Below are positions 29,805 to 39,337 of a stretch of DNA of 64,000 nt, piece by piece. The notes under the pieces are model-generated. The model ran no database searches. It saw only the letters and a program-made list of their open reading frames with translations, and was not told the DNA's origin. The first letter of the stretch is position 1. Each line of letters begins with the position of its first letter. The position numbers and the translations under genes are program-made. The DNA comes from Aeromonas sp. FDAARGOS 1405 (GTDB taxonomy: Bacteria; Pseudomonadota; Gammaproteobacteria; Enterobacterales; Aeromonadaceae): assembly GCF_019048265.1 (NCBI RefSeq), contig NZ_CP077311.1:3109001-3173000 (forward strand). Direction: 5' to 3'.

Positions 29805-30908
29805 ATGAGCGAAACAAAAATCAACCTGCTGGATCTTGATCGGGATGCCATGCGTGCCTTTTTCGTCGAACTGGGCGAGAAGCCATTCCGGGCAGATCAG
29901 GTCATGAAGTGGATCTATCACTTTGGGTGTGATGATTTCGATCAGATGACCAACGTCAACAAGGTGCTCAAAGAGCGCCTCAAGGCGATCGCCGAGATCA
30001 AGGCGCCCGAGATCAGCCGCGAGCAGCGCTCTGCCGATGGCACCATCAAGTGGGCCTTGCAGGTGGGCGATCAGGAGGTCGAGACCGTCTACATCCCGGA
30101 AGATGACCGCGCGACCCTCTGCGTCTCCTCTCAAGTTGGCTGTGCGCTGGAGTGCAAGTTCTGCTCCACGGCTCAACAAGGCTTCAACCGCAATCTGAAA
30201 GTCTCCGAGATCATCGGTCAGGTGTGGCGTGCTGCCCGTGTGGTCGGTGGCAAGCGTCCCATCACCAACGTGGTGATGATGGGGATGGGCGAGCCGCTGC
30301 TCAACCTCGCCAACGTGGTGCCCGCCATGCGTCTGATGATGGATGACTACGGCTTTGGCATCTCCAAGCGCCGGGTGACCATCTCCACCTCTGGCGTGGT
30401 ACCTGCGCTGGACAAGCTGGGCGACCAGATCGACGTGGCGCTGGCTATCTCCCTGCACGCCCCGAACGACAAGCTGCGTTCAGAGATCATGCCGATCAAC
30501 GACAAATACAACATCGAGGAGTTCCTCGCCGGTGTCCGTCGCTACCTGGCCAAATCCAATGCCAACGGTGGTCGGGTAACCGTCGAGTATGTGCTGCTCG
30601 ATCATATCAATGACGATATGCAGCATGCGCACGAGCTGGCCAAGGTGCTCAAGGACACTCCGAGCAAGATCAACCTGATCCCGTTCAACCCCTTCCCGGG
30701 CAACCCTTACGGCAAGCCGAGCAACAGCCGTATCGATCGCTTCTCCAAGGTGCTGATGGAGTACGGTTTCACCGTGATTGTCCGTAAGACCCGTGGTGAT
30801 GACATCGATGCCGCCTGTGGTCAGCTGGTGGGTGACGTGATTGACCGTACCAAGCGAACTATCAAAAATCGGATGCAACAGGATGGGATTTCCGTCAAAA
30901 TGGTTTAA
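29805..30908 (+). CDS. rlmN: Dual-specificity 23S rRNA/tRNA m2A methyltransferase RlmN
   Basis: 367 residues. Radical-SAM enzyme that methylates C2 of A2503 in 23S rRNA and A37 of some tRNAs. The 4Fe-4S motif is [18 protein letters not shown], and the methyl-carrying cysteine lies near the end in [13 protein letters not shown] 29805 with GAGG 7 nt upstream gives the E. coli-like start [11 protein letters not shown]; a GTG seven codons earlier is less likely. It depends on the Isc system for its cluster. Confidence 0.96.
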   Translation: MSETKINLLDLDRDAMRAFFVELGEKPFRADQVMKWIYHFGCDDFDQMTNVNKVLKERLKAIAEIKAPEISREQRSADGTIKWALQVGDQEVETVYIPEDDRATLCVSSQVGCALECKFCSTAQQGFNRNLKVSEIIGQVWRAARVVGGKRPITNVVMMGMGEPLLNLANVVPAMRLMMDDYGFGISKRRVTISTSGVVPALDKLGDQIDVALAISLHAPNDKLRSEIMPINDKYNIEEFLAGVRRYLAKSNANGGRVTVEYVLLDHINDDMQHAHELAKVLKDTPSKINLIPFNPFPGNPYGKPSNSRIDRFSKVLMEYGFTVIVRKTRGDDIDAACGQLVGDVIDRTKRTIKNRMQQDGISVKMV

Positions 30909-30934
30909 ATGCTAAGCCATTGTATAGACAGGGA

Positions 30935-31711
30935 ATGGATACACGTACATTGATCGTAGTGGCAGCGCTCTGCGCGCTGCCAGGCTGTGTGACCGAGACC
31001 ACTTACGCTGGCCAGAACTCGACCCAGCGTGAAGTGGGTCCTGACCTCAAGGCGGCTGCCCAAACCCGCCTCGACCTGGGTATCCAGTACCTGCGTCAGG
31101 GCAATGCCGAGCAGGCCAAGTTCAATCTTGATCGCGCCCTCCAGTATGACCCCTCCAATCCTCAAGTGCAGATCGGTTTTGCCTACTTCTACCAGAGGGT
31201 GGGGGATTTCAAGGCGGCTGAAGAGCATTACAAGAACGCCCTTGCCATGGATCCGTCCAATGCTGACGCAATGAACAACTATGGCGCCTTCCTCTGTGAT
31301 CGTGGCCGTTATGATGAGGCAGACAAGGCATTCAACCAGGCTGTTATTCAACCAGGCTATGTGAAGATTGCCGATACCTATGAAAATGCGGCACTTTGTG
31401 CCCTGCAAAATCGCAGAAATGATAAAGCAACCGAGTACTATCTCCTGGCCTTGGGGTATAATCCGGGCAATCCAAGGTTATTGCTGGACTTGGCCGAGCT
31501 TTCCATGAAAGATGGCAAGCTGCCTGATGTGCAGTCCTACCTCGCCCGTTTTGCCGATGTGTCAGACGAGAATGAGGAGAGTCTCTGGTTGAGACTCAGA
31601 TTGGCACAGGCAATGGACAAGCCGGCATTACTTCACCAATTCGGGACTGAGCTGGTAAGGCAATATCCCACTTCGCAACAAGCCAAGCGTTATTTAGCCA
31701 ATGACTATTGA
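30935..31711 (+). CDS. pilW: Type IV pilus biogenesis/stability lipoprotein PilW (PilF)
   Basis: 258 residues from ATG 30935; a TTG start at 30920 would add five. The lipobox LPGC places the lipidated Cys at about residue 18. Four to five TPR motifs follow (for example LGIQYLRQGNAEQAKFNLDR, NNYGAFLCDRGRYDEADKAF). The protein pilots the PilQ secretin to the outer membrane. It follows rlmN by 26 bp and overlaps rodZ by 11 bp, the common order in this group. Confidence 0.92.
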   Translation: MDTRTLIVVAALCALPGCVTETTYAGQNSTQREVGPDLKAAAQTRLDLGIQYLRQGNAEQAKFNLDRALQYDPSNPQVQIGFAYFYQRVGDFKAAEEHYKNALAMDPSNADAMNNYGAFLCDRGRYDEADKAFNQAVIQPGYVKIADTYENAALCALQNRRNDKATEYYLLALGYNPGNPRLLLDLAELSMKDGKLPDVQSYLARFADVSDENEESLWLRLRLAQAMDKPALLHQFGTELVRQYPTSQQAKRYLANDY

Positions 31712-32672
31712 ACAGCCACACGATTTCCAACAAGACGACTCCCAGGCAGCAGGTCCAGGCCAGCTGCTGCGCAATGCCCGTGAACAGCTTGGCTGGACAC
31801 GAGAACAGGTTGCGTCCCGCATTCACCTTCGTCTGACCCTGATCGCCGCCATCGAATCGGATACCTACGACAAACATACGTCCCATACCTTTATTCGGGG
31901 CTATCTGCGTACCTATGCCAAGTTGGTCGGGATCCCGGAAGAGACCATTCTGGCCGCTTACGACAAGCTGGGTCTGACTCCTCCCGACAATATCGACATG
32001 CAGAGCTTCTCCCGTCGCTCTCGCCAGCAAGCCAACGACAATCGGCTCAAGGTAGTCACCTGGCTGGTTATTCTGGTGTTGATTGCGCTCTCGGTCGCCT
32101 GGTGGTGGCAGAGTACTTCACGCCGCTCCGCCGGTGATGAGGCCCTGGCAGCCACCGAGATGAGTGCAACCGGTTCGACTCCGGCTGAACCGGCTATCAC
32201 GCAGCCCGATGCGATCAACACCGCCCCGGTGGAAGGCGCTGCCATCGCACCTGCCGCCACTGACGTGACTGCCCCCGCGGTGGTCTCCGATGCGACTGCT
32301 ACCCTGGCGCCTGCTTCTGCGGCTGTTGCCCCGACCGATGTCAGCGCGGCTGTCGGCACTGCGACCGATGCTGCGGTATCCGGCGCCAATGGCACCGAAT
32401 CTGAAGAGGCTGTCGTTGATCCGGCGACTGCGCCGCAACTGAAGATGAGCTTCACCGCCGATTGCTGGCTGGATGTGAAGGATGCCAACGGCAAGACCCT
32501 GTTCAGTGGTCTGAAGAAGGCCAACGACGAGCTGGTGCTGGAAGGCGCCGAGCCCCTGAAGTTCATCATTGGCGCGCCCATGGCCGTCAAGCTTGACTAC
32601 AAGGGTCAGTCGTTTGATATGAGCCGTTACAACAACGGTCGTACAGCCCGCTTCTCACTGCCGCAGGAGTAA
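31701..32672 (+). CDS. rodZ: Cytoskeletal protein RodZ
   Basis: 323 residues. The N-terminal HTH_25 domain (about 18-88, [20 protein letters not shown]) binds MreB. One membrane helix follows near 118-136 ([19 protein letters not shown]). A long Ala/Thr/Pro-rich periplasmic linker (about 140-245) precedes the DUF4115 domain ([13 protein letters not shown]). It controls cell shape. It overlaps the end of pilW and precedes ispG by 10 bp. Confidence 0.95.
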   Translation: MTIEQPHDFQQDDSQAAGPGQLLRNAREQLGWTREQVASRIHLRLTLIAAIESDTYDKHTSHTFIRGYLRTYAKLVGIPEETILAAYDKLGLTPPDNIDMQSFSRRSRQQANDNRLKVVTWLVILVLIALSVAWWWQSTSRRSAGDEALAATEMSATGSTPAEPAITQPDAINTAPVEGAAIAPAATDVTAPAVVSDATATLAPASAAVAPTDVSAAVGTATDAAVSGANGTESEEAVVDPATAPQLKMSFTADCWLDVKDANGKTLFSGLKKANDELVLEGAEPLKFIIGAPMAVKLDYKGQSFDMSRYNNGRTARFSLPQE

Positions 32673-32682
32673 TCTGTTTCCC

Positions 32683-33798
32683 ATGTCTTCTCACGAATCA
32701 CCCATCATTCGTCGTAAATCCAGACAGATCATGGTTGGTAATGTACCGGTTGGGGGCGATGCCCCCATTACCGTGCAGACCATGACCAACACCAAGACCA
32801 CAGATGTCGCCGCCACCATCGAGCAGATCCAGCGGATCGAGCGGGTCGGCGCCGATATCGTCCGTGTCTCCGTGCCCACCATGGAAGCGGCGGAAGCCTT
32901 CCGGCTCATCAAACAGCAAACCCGCATCCCCATCGTTGCCGATATCCACTTCGACTATCGCATCGCCCTGAAAGTGGCCGAGTACGGTGCCGACTGCCTG
33001 CGTATCAACCCGGGCAACATCGGCAACGAGCAGCGGGTGCGATCTGTGGTCGATTGCGCGCGCGACCTCAATATCCCGATCCGTATCGGGGTCAATGGCG
33101 GGTCGCTGGAGAAAGATATTCAGGAGAAGTACGGCGAGCCGACCCCAGAGGCGCTGGTGGAGTCCGCCATGCGCCACGTGGAGTATCTCGATCGCCTCGA
33201 TTTCCAGGATTTCAAGGTGAGCGTCAAGGCCTCCGATGTGTTCCTGGCAGTCGGTGCCTATCGCCTGCTGGCCAAGCAGATTGAACAGCCGCTGCACCTT
33301 GGCATCACCGAAGCGGGCGGTTTCCGTGCCGGCGCGGTGAAGTCTGCCATCGGTCTGGGTATGTTGCTCACCGATGGCATCGGCGATACCCTGCGTATCT
33401 CGCTGGCGGCGGATCCGGTGGAGGAGGTAAAGGTCGGTTTCGATATCCTCAAATCCCTGCGTATTCGCTCCCGTGGCATCAACTTTATCGCTTGCCCATC
33501 CTGCTCACGGCAGGAGTTCGATGTGATCGCCACCGTCAATGCTCTGGAAGAGCGGCTCGAAGACATCATCACCCCGATGGATGTCTCCATCATCGGCTGT
33601 GTGGTGAACGGGCCGGGCGAAGCGCTGGTTTCCGACCTTGGTCTGGCGGGTGCCGCCAACAAGAGTGCCTTCTATGAGGGGGGCCAGCGGGTCGATCGGC
33701 TCGACAACAAGGATCTCATTCCTACTCTGGAGCGCCGCATTCGTGCCCGCGCCGCCATGCTGGATCCGGCCAACCGGATCCCGATGGACAAGGAGTGA
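32683..33798 (+). CDS. ispG: 4-hydroxy-3-methylbut-2-enyl diphosphate synthase IspG
   Basis: 371 residues (E. coli 372). 4Fe-4S enzyme of the MEP isoprenoid route. Cluster ligands lie in ACPSCSR (two Cys), [12 protein letters not shown] (Cys and the following Glu). The TIM-barrel start is [19 protein letters not shown]. It also feeds the ubiquinone side chain used by the ubi genes here. Confidence 0.97.
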   Translation: MSSHESPIIRRKSRQIMVGNVPVGGDAPITVQTMTNTKTTDVAATIEQIQRIERVGADIVRVSVPTMEAAEAFRLIKQQTRIPIVADIHFDYRIALKVAEYGADCLRINPGNIGNEQRVRSVVDCARDLNIPIRIGVNGGSLEKDIQEKYGEPTPEALVESAMRHVEYLDRLDFQDFKVSVKASDVFLAVGAYRLLAKQIEQPLHLGITEAGGFRAGAVKSAIGLGMLLTDGIGDTLRISLAADPVEEVKVGFDILKSLRIRSRGINFIACPSCSRQEFDVIATVNALEERLEDIITPMDVSIIGCVVNGPGEALVSDLGLAGAANKSAFYEGGQRVDRLDNKDLIPTLERRIRARAAMLDPANRIPMDKE

Positions 33799-33806
33799 GC
33801 GAAACA

Positions 33807-33830
33807 GGGCCACATGGGGTGGCCCTCTTT
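33807..33830 (+). terminator. terminator after ispG
   Basis: GGGCCAC (33807-33813) and GTGGCCC (33819-33825), followed by TCTTT. Confidence 0.7.
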
Positions 33831-33871
33831 CCAGGTGACTGATTTTACACCCCGCATCCGGACTCCCTGAT

Positions 33872-33900
33872 TTTACCTCGGGGGGGAAACTCACTATAAT
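33872..33900 (+). promoter_or_regulatory. promoter of the hisS-yfgM-bamB operon
   Basis: TTTACC (33872-33877), a 17-bp spacer and a perfect TATAAT (33895-33900). The start of transcription would be near 33907, about 30 nt before hisS. Confidence 0.7.
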
Positions 33901-33936
33901 GCGGCCAAATTTTACCTCTTTTTCTCGAGTATCAAC

Positions 33937-35214
33937 GTGGCAAAACAGATCCAAGCTATTCGCGGTATGAATGATTGCCTGCCGGAGCAGAGCCCGGTAT
34001 GGCAGAAAGTTGAACAGATCCTGCGCCAGGTCGTTGCCAGCTATGGCTACAGCGAAGTGCGCATGCCGATTGTCGAGCAGACTCATCTGTTCAAGCGCGC
34101 CATCGGTGAAGTGACCGACGTGGTCGAAAAAGAGATGTACACCTTTGAAGACCGCAACGGCGACAGCCTGAGTCTGCGTCCGGAAGGGACCGCCAGCTGC
34201 GTCCGTGCCGGTATAGAGCACGGTCTGCTTTACAACCAGGAACGCCGGATGTGGTACATGGGCCCCATGTTCCGTCACGAGCGTCCCCAGAAGGGCCGTT
34301 ACCGCCAGTTCCACCAGTTCGGTGTCGAGCTGTTTGGCATCAACGGGCCGGACATTGACGCGGAGCTGATCATGCTGACCCACCGCCTGTGGCGTCTGTT
34401 TGGCATCAGCGAACATGTCACCCTGCAGCTCAACACCCTGGGGCAGAGTGCCGAGCGTGCCGCATACCGTGATGCGCTGGTAGCCTATCTGGAGCAGTAC
34501 AAGGACCAGCTGGACGAAGAGAGCCAGCGCCGCATGTACAGCAACCCGTTGCGGGTGCTCGACTCCAAGGATGAAAAAGTACAGGCCATTCTGGCGGGTG
34601 CCCCGCGTCTGTTCGATCACCTGGGCGAAGAGAGCCTGGCCCACTTCGAGGGGCTCAAGCGCCTGCTTGAGTCTGCCGGGATCAAATACGAAGTGAACGA
34701 GCGTCTGGTGCGTGGTCTTGACTATTACAACCTGACCGTGTTCGAGTGGGTCACCAGCAGTCTGGGTGCCCAGGGCACCGTCTGTGCCGGTGGCCGCTAC
34801 GATGGTCTGGTAGAGCAGTTGGGCGGTCAACCGACCCCGGCCGTGGGCTTTGCCATGGGCATGGAGCGTCTGGTGCTGATGCTGGAGACCCTCGAGCTCA
34901 ACGCCGATATCCGCCCGGCGGTGGATGTTTATCTGGCGATGGTGGGCGAGGGGACCGAGCAGGCTGGCTTCCAGCTGGCCGAGCGTCTGCGCGATGCCCT
35001 GCCTGACCTGCGCCTCATGAGCCACTGCGGCGGTGGCAACTTCAAGAAACAACTCAAGCGTGCCGACAAGAGCGGTGCGGCAATCGCCCTGATCCTTGGT
35101 GAAACCGAGGTGCAAAACGGGGAGATCACTATCAAATATCTGCGTGGTCAGGCCGAGCAACAGACCGTCAAGGTTAACGCCGCCATTGCCCTGCTGGCAG
35201 CCAAAGGAGAGTAA
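33937..35214 (+). CDS. hisS: Histidyl-tRNA synthetase
   Basis: 425 residues, class II synthetase, from a GTG start as in E. coli. [16 protein letters not shown] opens it. Motif 2 is [19 protein letters not shown], the HisA loop [15 protein letters not shown], and motif 3 ends in [10 protein letters not shown]. The C-terminal anticodon domain starts near residue 330. It is the first gene of hisS-yfgM-bamB. Confidence 0.97.
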   Translation: MAKQIQAIRGMNDCLPEQSPVWQKVEQILRQVVASYGYSEVRMPIVEQTHLFKRAIGEVTDVVEKEMYTFEDRNGDSLSLRPEGTASCVRAGIEHGLLYNQERRMWYMGPMFRHERPQKGRYRQFHQFGVELFGINGPDIDAELIMLTHRLWRLFGISEHVTLQLNTLGQSAERAAYRDALVAYLEQYKDQLDEESQRRMYSNPLRVLDSKDEKVQAILAGAPRLFDHLGEESLAHFEGLKRLLESAGIKYEVNERLVRGLDYYNLTVFEWVTSSLGAQGTVCAGGRYDGLVEQLGGQPTPAVGFAMGMERLVLMLETLELNADIRPAVDVYLAMVGEGTEQAGFQLAERLRDALPDLRLMSHCGGGNFKKQLKRADKSGAAIALILGETEVQNGEITIKYLRGQAEQQTVKVNAAIALLAAKGE

Positions 35215-35217
35215 GCT

Positions 35218-35868
35218 GTGGAAGTCTATACCACCGAAGAACAACAGGTTGAGGTTATCAAGGAGTGGTGGAAAGAGAACGGAACCTCGGTGATTGTCGG
35301 GACCGTGATCGGTCTGGTCGGTCTGTTCGGCTGGCGCTATTACAACCAGCACCAGCAAGAGACCATGGAGGCCTCCTCCCACTCTTACAACCAGGTGATT
35401 GAGCAGCTGGCCAAGGGCGATGCCGCCGGTTTCGAGCAGGCACAGCAGTTTGTCACCGCCAACAAGGGCGACTCCTACGGCGAATTGGCCGCTTTGCAAC
35501 TGGCTGCTGCTGCCGTCAAGGCGGGCAAGCTGGATCTGGCTGCCGAGCAGCTGGAGCTGGTGGCGACCACAGGTGACGAGAGCATTCGTCCCATCGCGGC
35601 GTTGCGTCTGGCCCGAGTGCTGAATGATCAGGGCAAGGCAGATGAAGCGCTGGCCCAACTTGGCAAGATCAACAGCGACGCCTTCAAGGCCCAGGTGGCC
35701 GAAGTGCGCGGTGACATCCTGCAAAAGCAGGGCAAGATTGAGGAGGCTCGCGACGCCTATCAGGCGGCGGCGGATGCCGGCGGCCTGCAGGGTAGCGCCG
35801 AGCTCAAGCTGAAAATGGATGATCTGGCCCTGCCGGCCGTTGCGACTGGTGAGGCACCGGATGCGTAA
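35218..35868 (+). CDS. yfgM: YfgM, SecYEG-associated TPR membrane protein
   Basis: 216 residues (E. coli 206). A cytoplasmic start (MEVYTTEEQQVEVIKEWWKE) precedes one membrane helix near 25-43 and a periplasmic TPR-like domain. It is an ancillary factor of the SecYEG-PpiD translocon. GTG 35218 lies 3 bp after hisS, with GGAGAG overlapping the hisS stop. It overlaps bamB by 8 bp. Confidence 0.93.
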   Translation: MEVYTTEEQQVEVIKEWWKENGTSVIVGTVIGLVGLFGWRYYNQHQQETMEASSHSYNQVIEQLAKGDAAGFEQAQQFVTANKGDSYGELAALQLAAAAVKAGKLDLAAEQLELVATTGDESIRPIAALRLARVLNDQGKADEALAQLGKINSDAFKAQVAEVRGDILQKQGKIEEARDAYQAAADAGGLQGSAELKLKMDDLALPAVATGEAPDA

Positions 35869-37045
35869 TCTATTCAAGATGGTGGCGCTGGGGGCTGCGG
35901 TCTCCTTCGCTCTGCAGGGTTGCTCCCTGTTCAGTTCGGAAGAGGATCTCAACCCGATGGCGCCGCTGCCCAAGGTTGAATCTTCCTTCACTGCCGACAC
36001 CGCATGGTCATCCACCGTGGGTGATGGCATCGGTGACTTCTACTCCCAGCTCAAGCCGGTGGTGGAAGAGGACCGCATCTACGCGGCTGCCCGCGACGGC
36101 GATGTCAGCGCCTTTGATCGTGCCAGTGGCGATCGCCTCTGGACAGTCGATCTGGCTGACCTGCCGGTCAACGCCGACAAGCGCAGCGCCCGCCTCTCGG
36201 GTGGTCTGGTATCCCGTTACGGCAAGCTGTTCCTCGGCTCCGAGAACGGGGTGGTATACGCCCTGAACGAAGAGAATGGTGATGTGCTGTGGCAGACCAA
36301 TGTGCCCGGCGAAGTGGTGGCGAGCCCTGCGGTGGAAGATGGCCGCGTGGTAGTGCTGACTACCTCCGGTCGCCTGATTGCCCTCGATACTGACGAAGGC
36401 AAGGTTCAGTGGACTCTCTCTGAAGAGCAGCCGCCGCTGACCCTGCGCAGTGCAGGTGCGCCGGTGATCACCAATGGTGCCGTGATTTATGGCCGCGCCG
36501 ATGGCAAGGTGGGCATTGCCCTGCTCGGTAACGGCCAACCGGTGCGCCAGTCCAAGGTCGCCGACCCGCGCGGTGCCACCGAGCTTGACCGTATGGTGGA
36601 CGTCGATGCCAGCCCGCTGATTGCCGGTGATGAGCTCTATGCCATCGCCTACAATGGCCAGTTGATGGCACGCAAACTGATGAGTGGTGACGAGGTGTGG
36701 AAGCGCAAGTATTCCGGCTATCGCGATCTGGCGATGACCGGTAATGCCATTGTGCTGACCGACAGCCGCAGCCACCTGTTTGCCGTGGACCGCCGCAACG
36801 GTCTGGAGCTGTGGTCCAATACCCAGCTGGAAAACCGCACCGTCACCGCACCTGTCATCTTCGGTGACTATGTGGTGGTAGGCGATGTGGAAGGATACCT
36901 GTATTGGCTTGATCGTACCGACGGTACCATCAAGGCGATGCAGCAGCTCGATAGCAGTGGTCTCTACGCCGCTCCCTTGGTGGATGGCGAGACCCTGTAT
37001 GTACAGAGCCGTGGCGGCAAGTTGTACGCCCTCAAGCGTCCTTGA
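35861..37045 (+). CDS. bamB: Outer membrane assembly lipoprotein BamB
   Basis: 394 residues. Signal peptide with lipobox LQGC (C21), then an eight-bladed PQQ-type beta-propeller (repeats such as GDVSAFDRASGDRLWTVDL and GRLIALDTDEGKVQW). BamB is part of the BAM complex that inserts beta-barrels. ATG 35861 lies inside the end of yfgM. An attenuator-like hairpin follows before der. Confidence 0.95.
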   Translation: MRNLFKMVALGAAVSFALQGCSLFSSEEDLNPMAPLPKVESSFTADTAWSSTVGDGIGDFYSQLKPVVEEDRIYAAARDGDVSAFDRASGDRLWTVDLADLPVNADKRSARLSGGLVSRYGKLFLGSENGVVYALNEENGDVLWQTNVPGEVVASPAVEDGRVVVLTTSGRLIALDTDEGKVQWTLSEEQPPLTLRSAGAPVITNGAVIYGRADGKVGIALLGNGQPVRQSKVADPRGATELDRMVDVDASPLIAGDELYAIAYNGQLMARKLMSGDEVWKRKYSGYRDLAMTGNAIVLTDSRSHLFAVDRRNGLELWSNTQLENRTVTAPVIFGDYVVVGDVEGYLYWLDRTDGTIKAMQQLDSSGLYAAPLVDGETLYVQSRGGKLYALKRP

Positions 37046-37067
37046 TCGTCCGTTAATGTGAATATAC

Positions 37068-37097
37068 GGCTCCTGGTCTTCGGACCCGGAGCCTTTG
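37068..37097 (+). terminator. weak terminator between bamB and der
   Basis: GGCTCC (37068-37073) with GGAGCC (37088-37093), and GGTC-TTCG-GACC inside, followed by TTTGT. Readthrough into der is plausible. Confidence 0.5.
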
Positions 37098-37119
37098 TCG
37101 TCTTGAGAATGAGGCTTTT

Positions 37120-38616
37120 ATGACTCCTGTAGTAGCCCTGGTGGGCCGCCCAAATGTGGGGAAATCCACCCTGTTTAACCGTCTGACTCGTACCCGGGAT
37201 GCCCTGGTTGCCGATTTTCCCGGTCTGACCCGGGATCGCAAATACGGTCAGGCGAAGCTGGGCGAGCTGGAATTTATCGTGGTCGATACCGGTGGTATCG
37301 ATGGTACCGAAGAGGGGATCGAGCTGAAGATGGCCGAGCAATCCCTGTTGGCCATCGAAGAAGCGGACGTCGTGCTGTTCATGGTGGATGCCCGTGCCGG
37401 TCTGACCGCGGCGGATCAAGCCATCGCCGAGCACCTGCGCAAGGCCCACAAGAAGGTATTTCTGGTGGCCAACAAGACCGATGGTATCGACGGTGATTCC
37501 GCGGTTTCCGAGTTCTACGGTCTGGCCCTGGGCGAGGTCTACCAGATCGCGGCCGCCCACGGTCGTGGCGTGCTGAGCCTGCTGGAACTGGCCCTGGCTC
37601 CCCATCTGGAGACCCTGGTCGACTCCGCTACCGATGAAGATGCGCAGGATGAGGAAGAGGAGGACTTCGACGAAGAAGCCCTGCTGCGCATGGTGGCTGC
37701 CGGTGAACTCGATACCAAAGAGGACACTAAGGAGACCCCGTTTGCCGACCTGCCCATCAAGTTCGCCATCGTTGGTCGTCCCAACGTCGGTAAATCGACC
37801 CTGACCAACCGCATGCTGGGTGAAGATCGGGTCATCGTCTATGACATGCCCGGTACCACTCGTGACTCCGTTTACATTCCGATGGAGCGTGACGAGCAGA
37901 AGTATGTGGTCATCGACACCGCCGGTGTGCGTCGTCGTGGCAAGGTGCACGAGACGGTGGAGAAGTTCTCCGTTATCAAGACCCTGAAAGCCATCGAAGA
38001 TGCCAACGTCTGCCTGCTGGTGATCGACGCTCAGGAGACCATCACCGATCAGGACTTGAGCATTCTGGGCTATGTGCTCCATGCCGGTCGCTCCGTGGTG
38101 CTGGTGGTGAACAAGTGGGATGGCCTGGATCAGAAGGTGAAAGAGGATGTGAAGAACGAGCTGGATCGTCGCTTGGGCTTCATCGACTTCGCCCGCGTTC
38201 ACTTCATCTCCGCCCTGCACGGTAGCGGTGTAGGCCACCTGTTTGAATCCATTCAGGAGGCTTATCAGTCCGCCACCCGTCGTACCAGTACGGCGATGCT
38301 GACCCGCATCATGCAGATGGCGCAGGAAGATCACCAGCCGCCGATGGTCAATGGTCGCCGCGTCAAGCTCAAGTATGCCCACGCCGGTGGTTACAACCCG
38401 CCACGCATCGTGATCCACGGCAACCAGCTGAACGACTTGCCGGACTCCTACAAGCGGTATCTCATCAACTACTTCCGCAAGTCCCTCAAGATCATGGGCT
38501 CGCCGATCCGGGTCGAGTTCCAGGAGTCGGTCAACCCGTTTGAAGGCAAGAAGAACACCATGACCCTGAGTCAGGAACGTCAGCGCAAACGCCTGCTGAA
38601 GATGAAGAAGAAATAA
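37120..38616 (+). CDS. der: Ribosome-assembly GTPase Der (EngA)
   Basis: 498 residues with two tandem G domains. P-loops are [12 protein letters not shown] (about 8-19) and [12 protein letters not shown] (near 217). An acidic linker ([11 protein letters not shown]) separates them, and a KH-like C-terminal domain follows. It acts in 50S subunit maturation. The order bamB-der is conserved with E. coli. Confidence 0.97.
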   Translation: MTPVVALVGRPNVGKSTLFNRLTRTRDALVADFPGLTRDRKYGQAKLGELEFIVVDTGGIDGTEEGIELKMAEQSLLAIEEADVVLFMVDARAGLTAADQAIAEHLRKAHKKVFLVANKTDGIDGDSAVSEFYGLALGEVYQIAAAHGRGVLSLLELALAPHLETLVDSATDEDAQDEEEEDFDEEALLRMVAAGELDTKEDTKETPFADLPIKFAIVGRPNVGKSTLTNRMLGEDRVIVYDMPGTTRDSVYIPMERDEQKYVVIDTAGVRRRGKVHETVEKFSVIKTLKAIEDANVCLLVIDAQETITDQDLSILGYVLHAGRSVVLVVNKWDGLDQKVKEDVKNELDRRLGFIDFARVHFISALHGSGVGHLFESIQEAYQSATRRTSTAMLTRIMQMAQEDHQPPMVNGRRVKLKYAHAGGYNPPRIVIHGNQLNDLPDSYKRYLINYFRKSLKIMGSPIRVEFQESVNPFEGKKNTMTLSQERQRKRLLKMKKK

Positions 38617-38622
38617 GTCCTT

Positions 38623-38651
38623 GCGGCTGCCCTCACCGGCAGCCGCTTTGT
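38623..38651 (+). terminator. terminator after der
   Basis: GCGGCTGCC (38623-38631) and GGCAGCCGC (38638-38646), then TTTGTT. Confidence 0.75.
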
Positions 38652-38739
38652 TATCCTCGCCACGTGAAGGTGAGGAATAAGGGGAGGGGAACCCGCCATG
38701 GGCAAGCCTATCGCAGGTTCACTTTATGAGGAGTCTACA

Positions 38740-38964
38740 ATGGAAGCCCTGCTTTGCCCGTCATGCCAGGCTGAACTGGATACCCGCAGCAAGGAGCAAA
38801 CCTGTGGTCAGTGCCAGGCACCTGTTCGCGTCACGGCCATCTGCCCGACCTGCCAGCAGGAGCTGGAGCGTCTCAAGGCGTGCGGCGCGGTGGATTACTT
38901 CTGCAACCACTGCAACTCACTGATCTCCAAGCGGACGGTACAGTTCAAGGCGGCGCTGGTGTAA
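38740..38964 (+). CDS. yfgJ: YfgJ-like zinc-ribbon protein
   Basis: 74 residues from ATG 38740 (GAGGAG upstream; an earlier ATG at 38698 is not conserved). Four CxxC pairs are present: LCPSCQ, TCGQCQ, ICPTCQ and FCNHCN, that is two rubredoxin-like zinc knuckles. KACGAVDYFC is shared with E. coli YfgJ. The function is unknown. It sits after der as in E. coli. Confidence 0.9.
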   Translation: MEALLCPSCQAELDTRSKEQTCGQCQAPVRVTAICPTCQQELERLKACGAVDYFCNHCNSLISKRTVQFKAALV

Positions 38965-38987
38965 GACGATTTTCAGGTGAGAAAGAA

Positions 38988-39016
38988 GATAAAAAAACCC
39001 GGCGAATGCCGGGTTT
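38988..39016 (-). terminator. intrinsic terminator of the small basic-protein gene
   Basis: AAACCCGGC (38995-39003) and GCCGGGTTT (39008-39016) enclose GAAT. Read on the minus strand the stem is followed by a run of seven or more T residues, a very strong terminator. On the plus strand after yfgJ the T tract is short. Confidence 0.85.
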
Positions 39017-39161
39017 ATGCTGTGTGCTCTGCAATAAGCAGGGTATAGGATCGATTTCTGCGCCACAGGTTGCGCTTGATGTCATTAAGCTTGAGTTTGC
39101 GTCTGGGGCTCCAGCTGCACTTCGCTTTTCTGACCAGACTGATTTTTCTACGTTTTTGCAT
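39015..39161 (-). CDS. Small highly basic protein (48 residues), unknown function
   Basis: The product begins MQKRRKISLVRKAKCSW and has about 16 Arg/Lys in 48 residues, with one Cys and a hydrophobic end (SYTLLIAEHTA). ATG 39161 has an excellent Shine-Dalgarno GGGAGGAG 7 nt before it. Its stop overlaps the strong terminator at 38988-39016, and a promoter with 17-bp spacing lies 72 bp upstream. The charge suggests RNA or ribosome binding, but I recognise no family (not RMF, Sra or L36). Longer in-frame starts upstream are possible but lack a Shine-Dalgarno. Confidence 0.65.
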   Translation of the reverse strand: MQKRRKISLVRKAKCSWSPRRKLKLNDIKRNLWRRNRSYTLLIAEHTA

Positions 39162-39213
39162 CTTGGTCTCCTCCCAACTCAGGTGGCCATCCCGGCCTTG
39201 GGTCATTGATGGC

Positions 39214-39278
39214 GCCCATCCGAAATTGCTGTTATTTACTCTCTCAACATAATGAAAACAATGCGATTTCGGATAGGC
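39214..39278. repeat. 16-bp inverted repeat flanking a promoter
   Basis: GCCCATCCGAAATTGC (39214-39229) and GCGATTTCGGATAGGC (39263-39278) are inverted copies with 14 of 16 positions matching. They bracket the promoter at 39233-39261 exactly. They look like paired operator half-sites, or the stem of a long hairpin after mltF. Confidence 0.7.
39233..39261 (-). promoter_or_regulatory. promoter of the small basic-protein gene
   Basis: On the minus strand TTGTTT (39261-39256), a 17-bp spacer and TAAATA (39238-39233). Transcription would start near 39226, leaving a leader of about 65 nt. Confidence 0.55.
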
Positions 39279-39337
39279 TCCGATGTGAATCGATGGTAAC
39301 AGAGAAGTTTGCGTGAAAACAGCCGAATAATGGCTGG

